Source of the DNA: Lysobacter stagni
Lineage (GTDB): Bacteria; Pseudomonadota; Gammaproteobacteria; Xanthomonadales; Xanthomonadaceae
Length of the DNA: 64,000 nucleotides
Direction: 5' to 3'
Assembly (NCBI RefSeq): GCF_030053425.1
Contig: NZ_JASGBI010000001.1
Location: 1,062,001-1,126,000, forward strand
Both the position numbers and the translations under genes were made by a program. Below the pieces are notes generated by a model. The model searched no databases. It had not been told where the DNA came from and saw only the letters and a program-made list of their open reading frames with translations. Positions 39,378 through 49,571 of this stretch are shown here, piece by piece (the first letter of the stretch is position 1; each line of letters opens with the position of its first letter).

Positions 39378-40057
39378 TGCTCGACACCTATCGGGAAGTC
39401 GTCACACCGGAAGGCGTGTCACTGCACCTCTCGGCAGCCGGTCCGGTGCCGCGCGCGCTGGCCTGGATCATCGACTTCCTCATCCGCGCCGTGGTGCTGC
39501 TGGGCATGCTCATGGTGCTGGGTTTGCTCGGCCCCAGCGGTGCCGGCTACTTCGCCGTCGTCATGTTCCTCGTCTACTGGTTCTACCCGGTGCTGTTCGA
39601 GGCGATGTGGGACGGCCGCACGCCCGGCAAGCGCGCATTGGGCCTGCGCGTGATCGCCGGCAACGGCGCGCCGGTGGGCTGGATGGCCGTGTTCGCACGC
39701 AACCTGCTGCGCGTGGTCGACATGTTGCCGATGGGTTACGCGGCCGGGCTGGCGTGCGGGTTGGCCGATCCCTGGGGCCGTCGCCTGGGGGATCTGGTGG
39801 CCGGCACCGTGGTCGTGCACGACACGCGACCGCGCGAACCCACCGCAGCGCCGATGCATCACGTGCTCGCGCCATCGATGGCGCTGCGCCCGCACGAGCA
39901 GGTCGCGCTGGTCGCTTTCGCCGAACGCGCCCCGCGCCTGACCGAAGCGCGCCAGGCCGAACTGGCCGACCTGGCCGAGCCGCTCACCGGTGCACGCGGC
40001 ATGCTGTCGGTGGCACGCCTGTACGGCATCGCCAACTGGCTGCTGGGGCGCCGATGA
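39377..40057 (+). CDS. RDD-family membrane protein
   Basis: A 226-residue inner-membrane protein with an RDD domain in its first 140 residues: PRALAWIIDFLIRAVVLL (Arg and Asp), helix 2, then DGRTPGKRALGLRV and RRLGDLVAGTVVVHD. A cytoplasmic tail of about 80 residues follows. First main gene of the MoxR-DUF58 operon; stop overlaps the next start (ATGA). Function in the complex unknown. Confidence 0.87.
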   Translation: MLDTYREVVTPEGVSLHLSAAGPVPRALAWIIDFLIRAVVLLGMLMVLGLLGPSGAGYFAVVMFLVYWFYPVLFEAMWDGRTPGKRALGLRVIAGNGAPVGWMAVFARNLLRVVDMLPMGYAAGLACGLADPWGRRLGDLVAGTVVVHDTRPREPTAAPMHHVLAPSMALRPHEQVALVAFAERAPRLTEARQAELADLAEPLTGARGMLSVARLYGIANWLLGRR

Positions 40058-41064
40058 GGCAGGAAGATTTCGTCCGTCGCCACCAGGACGAGTGGCTCGC
40101 CTTCGAGGCCTGGCTCGACGGTCGCGCCGGCCGCGCGCGCGAAGCACGCCGCGCGCGTCGAACGTGGCGCGGCCTCCCCGACGCCGACATGCCGATGCAG
40201 TACCGCCGCCTGTGCCAGCAGCTCGCACTGGCGCGCCGTCGCGGCTACAGCCCGATGGTGACCGGACGCCTGCAGGACCTGATGCAGCGCGGCCACGGCG
40301 AGCTGTATCGCACGCCCTCGCCGCGCTGGCGCCGGGCCGCGGAATTCCTGATCGCCGGGTTCCCGCGGCTGGTGCGCGCCGAGCGCGGCTGCATGCTCGC
40401 TGCGTTCGTGCTGTTCTGGGTGCCGGCCGTGGCCATCTTCATCGCGATCGTGCGCCAGCCGGAGCTGTCCAGCTCGCTGTTCGACCAGAGCATGCTGGCC
40501 AGCTTCGAGTCGATGTACGACCCGGACAGCCCCATACGCAAGCTGGGACGCGAGAGCGATTCGGACATCGCGGCCTTCGGCGGCTACATCTGGAACAACA
40601 TCTCGATCGGCTTCAAGACCTTCGCCAGCGGTCTGCTGGCGGGCATCGGCTCGGTGCTGGTGCTGGTGTTCAACGGCATCATGATCGGCGGCGTGGCCGG
40701 TCATCTGCAGGCAGTCGGTCATGGCGACCCGTTCTGGCGTTTCGTCGCCGGCCATTCCGCGCCGGAACTCACCGCCGTGGTCATCGCCGGCGGCGCGGGC
40801 CTGCGCCTGGGATTGTCGCTGGTCGCGCCTGGGCGGCAGCGTCGCATCGACTCGCTGGTCGAAGGCGGTCGTCGCGGTGCGCTGCTGTGCATGGGCGTGC
40901 TGGCGATGCTGGTCTTCGCCGCATTCGTCGAAGCGTTCTGGTCGTCCATCGGCTGGATGCCGGCGTGGATCAAGTACAGCGTGGGCGGCGCGCTGTGGTG
41001 CCTCATCGGTGCGTGGCTGCTGCTGGGCGGACGCAACCGCGTGCATGAGGACGCGGCGCCATGA
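40054..41064 (+). CDS. SpoIIM/DUF95-family stage II sporulation M-like membrane protein
   Basis: 336 residues. A cytoplasmic N-terminal helical part (about 1-110) precedes four or five membrane helices, with the DUF95 core NNISIGFKTFASGLLAGIGS and FNGIMIGGVAGHL, then WRFVAGHSAPELTAVVIAGGAG. Homologues occur beside MoxR and DUF58 genes in bacteria that do not sporulate. Overlaps by 4 bp on both sides. Confidence 0.88.
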   Translation: MRQEDFVRRHQDEWLAFEAWLDGRAGRAREARRARRTWRGLPDADMPMQYRRLCQQLALARRRGYSPMVTGRLQDLMQRGHGELYRTPSPRWRRAAEFLIAGFPRLVRAERGCMLAAFVLFWVPAVAIFIAIVRQPELSSSLFDQSMLASFESMYDPDSPIRKLGRESDSDIAAFGGYIWNNISIGFKTFASGLLAGIGSVLVLVFNGIMIGGVAGHLQAVGHGDPFWRFVAGHSAPELTAVVIAGGAGLRLGLSLVAPGRQRRIDSLVEGGRRGALLCMGVLAMLVFAAFVEAFWSSIGWMPAWIKYSVGGALWCLIGAWLLLGGRNRVHEDAAP

Positions 41065-42731
41065 AGATCGAGGCGCTGACCGTCGCACTGCGTCCGCGCA
41101 CCGCCTGGGAGGCGGTGGAGCTGGGCATGGCGCTCACGCGCCGCCACGCTGGCGCGATCTGGAAACCCTGGCTGGCGCTGACGCTGCCGGTGTTCGTGCT
41201 GGCCAACCTGCTGGCGTGGTCGCTGGACCGGGCGTGGCTGGGCGCACTGCTGATGTGGTGGCTCAAGCCCGCTTTCGATCGCATCGCGCTGTTCGTCCTC
41301 TCGCGTGCCGTGTTCGGCGACGTGCCCACGCCCGCGCAGACACTGAAGGCGCAGTGGACGTGGGGACGCCGTTGGCTGCTGCCGTACCTCAGCTGGCGCC
41401 GCCTTGGTCTGGTCCGCTCGCTGTACCTGCCCATCGACCTGCTCGAAGACGCGCGCGGCAGCGAAGCGCGCGCGCGTCGCCAGGCACTGGGCGCCCCCGT
41501 CTACGGCGTCGCGTCCCTGCTGACGGTGGTCTGCCTGCACTTCGTCCTGGCATTGTCGTTGGGCATGGTCGCGCTGGTGATGCTGTTCGTGCCGAACGAG
41601 TACGCGTCGGGGACGGTGGCGAAGCTGTGGGTGCTGCTGGCGAATCCGCCGATGTGGATGGCGCTGGCGAGCAACGCCGTGGTCTGGCTGGCGACGAGCA
41701 TCATCGAGCCGTTCTTCGTCGGTGCCGGCTTTGGCCTGTACCTAAACCGCCGCACCGAGATCGAAGCCTGGGACATCGAGCTGACCCTGCGACGCCTGCG
41801 GGCCCGCCTGCTGGCCGGCGCCGCGCCGCTGGCCTTGCTGCTGGCGGTGGCTGGACTGTTTGCTCCATTGGTTTCGCAGGCGCAGGCGCAGGAGGCGGGG
41901 AGCTGGCAGGGGCCGACGGCGCCAGCCAACGAATCGCAGCCGGCCTCCGAGGATGAAGGGAAGGCGACGCCCGACGCGCAGGCGCGGAAAGAGGCCGAAC
42001 AGGCACGCCAGGCGATCGCCAAGACCCGGCCGGCGGTGACGCTGGAGCAGGTCTTCCGCGCTCCCCTCGCCGACGATCGCTCGCTGCGCGATGCGACCAA
42101 GCGCGCCTTCGCCGATCCGACCGTGTCGCCCAAGCGTCAGGTCTCGTCGTGGAAGGCACGCAAGCCCGCCGAGAAGAAGAAAGAAGAACGTCGCCAGGAC
42201 AACGCGTTCCTGGTCGGCATGGGCGCCTTCCTGGCCGTAGCGGCCGAGTACGGCCTGTGGATCATCGCCGGCATGTTGCTGTTGGCGCTGGTGTTGACCC
42301 TGCCGCGCTGGATCGGCTGGTTCCGTCGTGGCGCGCGCGAGGAGCGCGAACAGGACACGTTGAAGCGCGAGGCCGTGGAGGCCCCGGCTGCGCTGCCCGA
42401 CGACCTGCCGTCCGCCATCGGCCGCCTGTGGCGCGAGGGCCGGCAACGCGAGGCGCTGGCCTTGATGTACCGCGCCAGCGTCGAAACCATGACCGCGCGT
42501 GCGCAGGTCGTACTGGTGCCTGGTGCGACGGAGGCCGAAGTCCTGCGCGTCTCGCGCCGCCTCCCGCTCGCCGCGGAACGCGACGTGTTCACGCGCGTCG
42601 TGCACGCCTGGCAATACGCCGCGTACGCGCAACGGTTTCCCGATTCGGACGGGTTTGAAACGTTGTTGCGTCAGGTCGTCGAATGCTTCGCGTGGTCCAC
42701 GACCCGCGTGGCCGAAGGGGAACGCGCATGA
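41061..42731 (+). CDS. DUF4129-type membrane protein of MoxR operon
   Basis: 556 residues. Several membrane helices lie in the first 290 residues. A charged Ala/Glu-rich periplasmic stretch (about 275-380) follows, then one more helix (about 393-415) and a C-terminal DUF4129-like domain (LPDDLPSAIGRLWREGRQREALALMYRASVE). Start ATG 41061 overlaps the SpoIIM stop and its end overlaps the next start. Confidence 0.82.
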   Translation: MKIEALTVALRPRTAWEAVELGMALTRRHAGAIWKPWLALTLPVFVLANLLAWSLDRAWLGALLMWWLKPAFDRIALFVLSRAVFGDVPTPAQTLKAQWTWGRRWLLPYLSWRRLGLVRSLYLPIDLLEDARGSEARARRQALGAPVYGVASLLTVVCLHFVLALSLGMVALVMLFVPNEYASGTVAKLWVLLANPPMWMALASNAVVWLATSIIEPFFVGAGFGLYLNRRTEIEAWDIELTLRRLRARLLAGAAPLALLLAVAGLFAPLVSQAQAQEAGSWQGPTAPANESQPASEDEGKATPDAQARKEAEQARQAIAKTRPAVTLEQVFRAPLADDRSLRDATKRAFADPTVSPKRQVSSWKARKPAEKKKEERRQDNAFLVGMGAFLAVAAEYGLWIIAGMLLLALVLTLPRWIGWFRRGAREEREQDTLKREAVEAPAALPDDLPSAIGRLWREGRQREALALMYRASVETMTARAQVVLVPGATEAEVLRVSRRLPLAAERDVFTRVVHAWQYAAYAQRFPDSDGFETLLRQVVECFAWSTTRVAEGERA

Positions 42732-43861
42732 GCGTTCTGCGCCGCCCGCCGCTGTCGGCGATCCTCGCGATCGCGTTCGTCGTGGCCGTGGCCGCCGCCA
42801 TCGCCTGGTGGAACTACAGCTTCGTGCGCGTCGAGAAGTCGGTCGAGGTGCCGCGCACGGGCGAGGCACGCAGCAATCCGCTGTACGTGCTCAAGCTGGC
42901 CCTGCGCCTGGACGGCGTGAATGCCGTGGCGCGACCACGCCTGCAGCGTGATCGCGTATCCCTTGGGCCGCGCGATACCGTGCTGATCTACAGCGACCCA
43001 CAGACGCTGATGACGGCGGACGTCGATGCGCTGCTGGCCTGGGTCGAACAGGGTGGCCATTTGCTGGTGCGTACGCCGCCGGGCGGGAACCGGGCCGACC
43101 ACGGCCATTCGTCCCTGCTGTCGCGCTTTGACATCGTTCCCACGGCGCCCGGCTGCGCGGGCCTGCGGGTGCGCGGCGAAGACCCGCACGTCGAGTTCTG
43201 CGAGGGCAGCCACTTCCGCCTGTCACCGGCCTCGCCCACGCCGCTGCTGCAGTGGCGCGACGAACGCGACACGCTGGCCTTCGCCCGTCTGCGCCATGGT
43301 CGCGGTTTGGTCGATGTTCTCGCCGATTTCGACTTCCTCGAGAACGATGCGATGAAGGACGGCCCACACGTTGCGCTGGCCCGGCAACTGCTGGCCCCCA
43401 ACTACCGCGCCGGCGCCGTGCACCTGATCTACGACGCGCAGGTGCCGTCGTTCTGGTGGACGCTGCTGACCCGAAGCTGGATGGCGTGGGCGCCGTTGAT
43501 GCTCGCGCTGCTGGCGTGGCTGTGGCGGCGCTCGCAGCGCTTCGGGCCACAGTTGCCCGCGCCCGCTTCGGAGCGCCGCTCGCTGATGGAGCACATCGTC
43601 GCCAGCGGCGAGCACGTCTACCGCTACGGCTACGCACACCTGCTGCACCAGGCCGCGCTCGACGCCTTCCTCGCACGCCTGCGCCGGCGCGATCCGGAAG
43701 CCGCGGCACTGCGCGGCGAACCGCAGGTCGCGCTGCTCGCACAGCGACTGGCGATGCCGCCGGCCGAAATCCGCGACGCCTTGTCCACGCCCATCGCCCG
43801 CGACCGCGCGGCGTTCCGCCAGCGCGTGGCGACGCTCGTCCGCATGCGCAACTCACTCTGA
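42728..43861 (+). CDS. DUF4350-domain protein
   Basis: 377 residues. One N-terminal helix (about 10-26), a periplasmic GATase-like DUF4350 domain (SNPLYVLKLALRLDGVNA..., WVEQGGHLLVRTPP), a second helix (about 255-272) and a cytoplasmic tail. Two Cys (GCAGL, EFCEG) lie in the periplasmic part. It precedes moxR by 23 bp. Confidence 0.85.
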   Translation: MSVLRRPPLSAILAIAFVVAVAAAIAWWNYSFVRVEKSVEVPRTGEARSNPLYVLKLALRLDGVNAVARPRLQRDRVSLGPRDTVLIYSDPQTLMTADVDALLAWVEQGGHLLVRTPPGGNRADHGHSSLLSRFDIVPTAPGCAGLRVRGEDPHVEFCEGSHFRLSPASPTPLLQWRDERDTLAFARLRHGRGLVDVLADFDFLENDAMKDGPHVALARQLLAPNYRAGAVHLIYDAQVPSFWWTLLTRSWMAWAPLMLALLAWLWRRSQRFGPQLPAPASERRSLMEHIVASGEHVYRYGYAHLLHQAALDAFLARLRRRDPEAAALRGEPQVALLAQRLAMPPAEIRDALSTPIARDRAAFRQRVATLVRMRNSL

Positions 43862-43884
43862 CCCGAACAACCGAGAGCCACCTC

Positions 43885-44877
<993 letters not shown>

Positions 44878-44904
44878 CCATCGCGAAGTACCAAAGGAGA
44901 GGTC

Positions 44905-45336
44905 ATGAGCGAGTCCTGGAATCCCTACGAAGTCGCCCCGTCCTCGCGCGCCACGCAATCGCGGCCGGAACGCGAACACGATCCCATCGCCGATCTGGAT
45001 GTGTCCGAGACGTGGAAGCGCCGCTTCCGCCTGATCGAGAAGGCCGGCGGCGTGCAGATGACCCACTTCCGCGACCTTTCCTTCGGCGAGCGCATGTCGA
45101 TCAACTTCAACGTGCTCGCGTTCTTCTTCGGCCCCTTCTATTACCTGATCAAGGGCATGTGGCGGCCTGCGGTGGCGTACCTGCTGATCGTCTTCGCCAT
45201 CGTCGTGGTGCTTGAACTGGCCGGACTGGGTCGCCTTGCGCGGTCCGTGGGCTATGGCATGGCCGCGGTCTATTCGCTGCGTGCCAACATCACGTACTAC
45301 CGCCAGCGGGTCCTTGAGGAATACCCGTGGCTGTAA
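44905..45336 (+). CDS. DUF2628-family small membrane protein
   Basis: 143 residues. The N-terminal 70 residues are polar (MSESWNPYEVAPSS), then two membrane helices (LAFFFGPFYYLIKGM and AVAYLLIVFAIVVVLEL). A strong AAAGGAGAGG ribosome site precedes it. Its insertion between moxR and the DUF58 gene is unusual for such clusters. Confidence 0.82.
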   Translation: MSESWNPYEVAPSSRATQSRPEREHDPIADLDVSETWKRRFRLIEKAGGVQMTHFRDLSFGERMSINFNVLAFFFGPFYYLIKGMWRPAVAYLLIVFAIVVVLELAGLGRLARSVGYGMAAVYSLRANITYYRQRVLEEYPWL

Positions 45337-46640
45337 GCATTCCCCGTCCCGCGCCGCCCGCGCTCGCCTTGCTGGCGTTATGGGCGGCGCTCGGGCTGGC
45401 GGTCGTGTTCGAAGCGGTCGACATGATCGCGTGGTACGCGGCGGGCGCGGGTCTGCTTGCATTGCTGGTGGCCGATGCGGTGCTCGCATTGCGCAGACCG
45501 ACGCCCCGCATCACGCGTCGCATGCCCGACACCTGGCCGGTCGGCATCGAGCGACCCGTCACGCTGAACCTGGAGACGGACAGTCGCCAGCGCGTGGACG
45601 TATTCGACCTGCACCCCGGTGGCTGGAGCATGCACGGTCTGCCACGACGGCTGTCGCTGCGTGGTGGCGAGGCGACCTCGTTGGACTACCACCTGCGCGC
45701 CAACGCACGCGGCGACTTCCGCTTCGATGGCGTGCAGCTGCGCATGCACTCGCCGTTGCGCCTGTGGTGGCACTCACGCGTTGCCGGAACCGGGCAGGAC
45801 GTGCGCGTGTTCCCCAACTTCGCGCCGCTGGCGCGGTTCACCATGTTCAGCGCGGAACAGGCCTCGCGCCTGGTCGGCGCGCACCTGCGCAGGCGGCGCG
45901 GTGAAGGAACGGATTTCCACCAGATGCGCGAATACCGCATCGGCGACAGCCTGCGCCAGGTGGACTGGAAGGCCACCGCGCGCGCACGGCGCCTGATTTC
46001 GCGCGAATACCAGGACGAGCGCAACCAGCAACTGGTGATGCTGCTCGACACCGGCCGCCGTCTGCTCGCACGCGACGGCGAGCTGGCGCACTTCGACCAC
46101 GTGCTCGATGCGGCGCTGGTCGTGGCCTACCTCGCGCTGCGCCAGGGAGACGCGGTCGGCATGCTGGCCAGTGGCGGCGCCAGCGCGTGGGTGCCGCCGC
46201 GACGCGGCGTGGGCGCCATCGACGAACTGATGCGTGCGACGTACGCGCTGCAGCCGCAACCGGTCGCCACGGATTTCCTCGCCGCGGCGACGGAACTGTC
46301 GGTGCGCCAGCGGCGCCGTTCGCTGGTGATGCTGGTGACCAACCTGCGCGACGAAGACATGGACGACGTGCTGGCTGCCGTCAGGATGCTGCGCAAGCGG
46401 CACCTGGTGTGCGTGGCCAGTCTGCGTGAAGGCGCACTCGATCAAGCGTTGTCGGACCCGGTCGACGACTTGCCCGGTGCCATCCGCGCCGGTGCCACCG
46501 CGCAGTACATCGCCCAGCGCAACGCCGCGCATGAAGCGCTGCGCAACCACGGTGTGATGGTGCTGGACGTGGCCTGCGATCAGCTGGCGGCGTCGCTGGT
46601 GGAGAAGTACCTGGCGGTGAAGCGCGACGGCTTGTTGTAG
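45327..46640 (+). CDS. DUF58 (von Willebrand-like) protein
   Basis: 437 residues. Two N-terminal membrane helices (about 8-50), a beta-rich region, then the DUF58 signature EGTDFHQMREYRIGDSLRQVDWKATAR and a vWA-like domain (MLLDTGRRLL). It binds MoxR-type partners in characterised systems. A GTG start at 45327 overlaps the DUF2628 gene by 10 bp. Last gene of the operon. Confidence 0.9.
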   Translation: MAVSIPRPAPPALALLALWAALGLAVVFEAVDMIAWYAAGAGLLALLVADAVLALRRPTPRITRRMPDTWPVGIERPVTLNLETDSRQRVDVFDLHPGGWSMHGLPRRLSLRGGEATSLDYHLRANARGDFRFDGVQLRMHSPLRLWWHSRVAGTGQDVRVFPNFAPLARFTMFSAEQASRLVGAHLRRRRGEGTDFHQMREYRIGDSLRQVDWKATARARRLISREYQDERNQQLVMLLDTGRRLLARDGELAHFDHVLDAALVVAYLALRQGDAVGMLASGGASAWVPPRRGVGAIDELMRATYALQPQPVATDFLAAATELSVRQRRRSLVMLVTNLRDEDMDDVLAAVRMLRKRHLVCVASLREGALDQALSDPVDDLPGAIRAGATAQYIAQRNAAHEALRNHGVMVLDVACDQLAASLVEKYLAVKRDGLL

Positions 46641-46972
46641 CTGAAGCGGCGGGCGCGAAGCGCCGCATTCCGGCAAACCGTTCGCGCAGCAGGCGCAAAG
46701 CGTCAACGCACGAAGTCACGGAAGGCGCAGTCAGAAAGATGAACCTCACGCGCGTCTGAACGATCCCGCCGTGAATCTTCGGACGCGCCCACAAATCCGG
46801 AAGTTGCTGGCCTCGGATTCATCACTGGCACGATGGTGTGAGCTAGCGTACGCCTCAGTCACGAAGATGATCGTGACGTGATGATGCGAAGGGCGACGGG
46901 GAGGCCGGAAGTCCTTCGCTTCATCTACGCGGGCCTCGTGCCAGCGACCAATCCTTCCATCCGGAAACGAAC
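46641..46972. other. 332-bp intergenic region without clear gene
   Basis: No supported coding frame. It contains a GC-rich GCGGGCGCGAAGCGCCGC near 46649, which could fold, and probably the promoter of the beta-helix gene. No regulatory box could be assigned with confidence. Confidence 0.4.
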
Positions 46973-48175
46973 GTGAACAAGATCCGCGCCGAACACGCGG
47001 CCGCCATGCCGCGCCGCCAACTCATCCAGAAGAGCCTCATCCTCGCGGCGCCGGCCGTGCTCGGGTTCGGTGGAATCGGCAAGGTCTTCGCCGCCGCGGG
47101 CGCGACGACCTCCGCGACCTACACCCCGATCGCCCGCGCGCGCGGAGCCGACATCGTCAGCGTGCGCGACCATGGCGCAGCCGGAAACGGCAGCAACGAC
47201 GACACCGCCGCCTTCCAGGCCGCCATCGATGCGCTGCCCGCCACCGGCGGCACCGTGACCGTCCCGGCAGGCGACTACGTGCTGGACCCCACCGTCAACG
47301 TGCGCCTGCGCAGCAAGATGCATCTGCAGCTGGCCGAAGGGGCGCGCCTGCTGGCCAAGCGCAACAGCGCCGAGCGCGCCTATGTGCTGATGGTCTTCAA
47401 GGTGTCCGACGTGGAGATATCCGGTGGCCAGATCATCGGCGACCGCGATACGCACCTGGGAACGACGGGTGAGTGGGGCCACGGCATCATGATCCGCGGC
47501 GCCTCGCGCGTCACGGTGCGCGACATGCACATCTCCAACTGCTGGGGCGATGGTGTCTCGATCGGCGGCGCCATGGTCACCGGTGCGCCGACCATCCCGA
47601 GCACCGATGTGGTGATCGCCAACATCGTCTCCACCAACAACCGTCGCCAGGGGCTGACCATCGGCTGCTCGACCAACGTCAAGGTCTACGACAGCGAGTT
47701 CAGCTACTCCAACGGCATCGCGCCGCAGTGCGGCATCGACATCGAGCCGGACTCCAACGACTCGCGCACCACCGATACCGTGCACATCCAGAACTGCCTG
47801 CTCCGCTACAACAAGGGCAACGGCATCCTGTCGTACAAGCGAGTGAAGGGCGTGACGGTGAAGAACTGCACGCTCGAGTACAACGGCGGCTACGGCCTGC
47901 TCACGGTGGGTGCGAACAGCGGCTACATCGCGCAGAACCGTTTCCAGCACAACTACCTGTACGGCGTGATGTTCAGCGCCGCCACGCTGTCCTACCAGGC
48001 CAGCGGCAACGTGTTCAAGAACAACCACACCCGCCTGCACGGCGTGAATACCGCCACCACGCCGTACGTGACCATGACCGGCCTGGTGGCTGGCAACAAC
48101 GGCAACGGTGCGCACATCGCCGCATCCACCGACAGCACCGACATCCGCGTCACGGCCAACCAGTACGCGAAGTAG
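46973..48175 (+). CDS. Secreted right-handed beta-helix (pectate-lyase-like) protein
   Basis: 400 residues. The N-terminus has a Tat-like signal ([20 protein letters not shown]), so it may be exported folded. [24 protein letters not shown] is the pectate-lyase-3/rhamnogalacturonase N-terminal motif, and the rest is a parallel beta-helix of repeated short strands ([30 protein letters not shown]). Probably binds or cleaves a polysaccharide; catalytic residues are not assigned. GTG start at 46973; ATG 47006 is an alternative directly before the PRR motif. Confidence 0.8.
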   Translation: MNKIRAEHAAAMPRRQLIQKSLILAAPAVLGFGGIGKVFAAAGATTSATYTPIARARGADIVSVRDHGAAGNGSNDDTAAFQAAIDALPATGGTVTVPAGDYVLDPTVNVRLRSKMHLQLAEGARLLAKRNSAERAYVLMVFKVSDVEISGGQIIGDRDTHLGTTGEWGHGIMIRGASRVTVRDMHISNCWGDGVSIGGAMVTGAPTIPSTDVVIANIVSTNNRRQGLTIGCSTNVKVYDSEFSYSNGIAPQCGIDIEPDSNDSRTTDTVHIQNCLLRYNKGNGILSYKRVKGVTVKNCTLEYNGGYGLLTVGANSGYIAQNRFQHNYLYGVMFSAATLSYQASGNVFKNNHTRLHGVNTATTPYVTMTGLVAGNNGNGAHIAASTDSTDIRVTANQYAK

Positions 48176-48253
48176 CGCGAGTGTGGAGGACGGCCGGATG
48201 CCAGGGAGCTCCGGCTGTCGATCTCCCGTCTCGGGCACGGCCGATGCCAGCTG

Positions 48254-49234
48254 CTAGTTTCCCGACGATGGCCTGCATCCCTTGAGTTGCTTGTCCGCGT
48301 ACCACAGCGCACGGCGCGCGAGGTCGTAGGCGCGATCGGCGCTGCGCGGCATCAGGTGCTCGGCCTGGGTCGGATCGACGCCGTGTGCCATCGCCCGCTC
48401 GATATGCTCGAGCTCGACGATGTTCGCCTGCACGGGCGCCAGCAGGCGCTTCAACAGCAGTGGATCGCAGTCGGTATGACGTTTGAGCAGCTCGTCCGCG
48501 CTGGCGCGGATGCGCCGGCTCGCCTCGCCCTTCAGGTCCGGCGCGTGCTCGAACTTGATGGGTGCCGCCTTGTACGCATCGCCGGTGGCTTCGCTGCCGA
48601 GGTCGGAAGGGCGCTCGTGCAGTGCCGGGTTGAAGGGCACGTCCGGAGGTGGGCGGGCTCGCGCAGAATGGTCTTTACCGAAGACGAACCGGCTCAATGC
48701 AGCGAATCCCTCCAGGCGATTGCCGAGCTTCTGCAACGCGACATCTCCCAGGGTCCCGTCGCTTGCCCAGTCCTTGTCGAAGCGGGTGGGCCGATAGTCG
48801 ATCGGGTTGCGTCGTTCGAAGATCCGGCTGGCGCTCGCGGGAGCGTCGCCATCGGACGCACCGGGCGGAAGCGCCTCGGGCTTCAGGGGATCGATGGCGA
48901 TGTTGGCGGGCAGGCGGATGCGACCGTCCGGCGAATACACCTCGGTGCTTGTGCTCGCCGCGGTCGGTGCCGGTGCGTTGCGTGGTAGCTCCGCTTGCGC
49001 CGCCCCGATTTCCGCTTCTGGCGCAGCTCGCCTGGCCGCGACGTTCGGCATGCGCGGCACGGGTGGGCGCGCACGCGGAATGAAGAACACCTGCATCGCG
49101 TCGTCTTCCGTGTCGACCGGCACGATCGCGGTGTGGTGGAACACCGCCCAGCCCAGCAGCAGAACGATCACCGTCGTGACGACCACGGCGGCGGTATGCG
49201 CGGGCAGATCGACCGTTGCTGCGGACGCCTTCAC
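48254..49234 (-). CDS. Unrecognised single-helix membrane protein
   Basis: About 326 residues from a GTG at 49234, with no good ribosome site, so the start is uncertain. One N-terminal helix (about 13-32, HTAAVVVTTVIVLLLGWAVF), a Pro/Ala-rich linker (about 50-150), then a polar mostly helical domain with two Cys (TDCDPLLLKR, LKGCRPS). This TonB-like layout, an inner-membrane anchor plus proline-rich spacer plus periplasmic domain, lacks a TonB C-terminal motif. No function proposed. Confidence 0.6.
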   Translation of the reverse strand: MKASAATVDLPAHTAAVVVTTVIVLLLGWAVFHHTAIVPVDTEDDAMQVFFIPRARPPVPRMPNVAARRAAPEAEIGAAQAELPRNAPAPTAASTSTEVYSPDGRIRLPANIAIDPLKPEALPPGASDGDAPASASRIFERRNPIDYRPTRFDKDWASDGTLGDVALQKLGNRLEGFAALSRFVFGKDHSARARPPPDVPFNPALHERPSDLGSEATGDAYKAAPIKFEHAPDLKGEASRRIRASADELLKRHTDCDPLLLKRLLAPVQANIVELEHIERAMAHGVDPTQAEHLMPRSADRAYDLARRALWYADKQLKGCRPSSGN

Positions 49235-49571
49235 CGCGCGAAGGGCGGATTCATGCAGGCGATCGCAATCCGCTCGCGGTCGATCGATGCGCGTGGCGTT
49301 ACCGCGTTCACGCGGGCAATGGCGATGACAGGTGCCGCCGACGAACCGGGTACTGCACTGCGATCAATGCGTCACGACCTCATTACTGCGAAACCGCGGC
49401 GCCGGGCAGCGTGAGCGGGATCAGACGGTCGTGAGAGTGTGGCCCGGCCGTGTCGCGTGACATTGCCGGCGTGTGTCATCGCTGACACACGGGAAACGCT
49501 GCGAAAGGAACCGGAAGGGCAGATGGCCCGCTCTGGATCCATAGCGGGGCCTGCTCAACTTCCAATGGACT
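49235..49571. other. 337-bp intergenic region with a small hairpin
   Basis: No supported gene. The main feature is a perfect 8-bp inverted repeat, GTGTGTCATCGCTGACACAC at 49471-49490. This could be an operator or an RNA hairpin, and it lies 81 bp from the sulfatase stop. It is not followed by a T run. Confidence 0.4.

Noticed and set aside
48254..49234. TonB or TonB-like energy transducer
   Set aside because: It has an N-terminal helix and a proline-rich linker, but the C-terminal domain lacks the TonB pattern (such as a YP motif).
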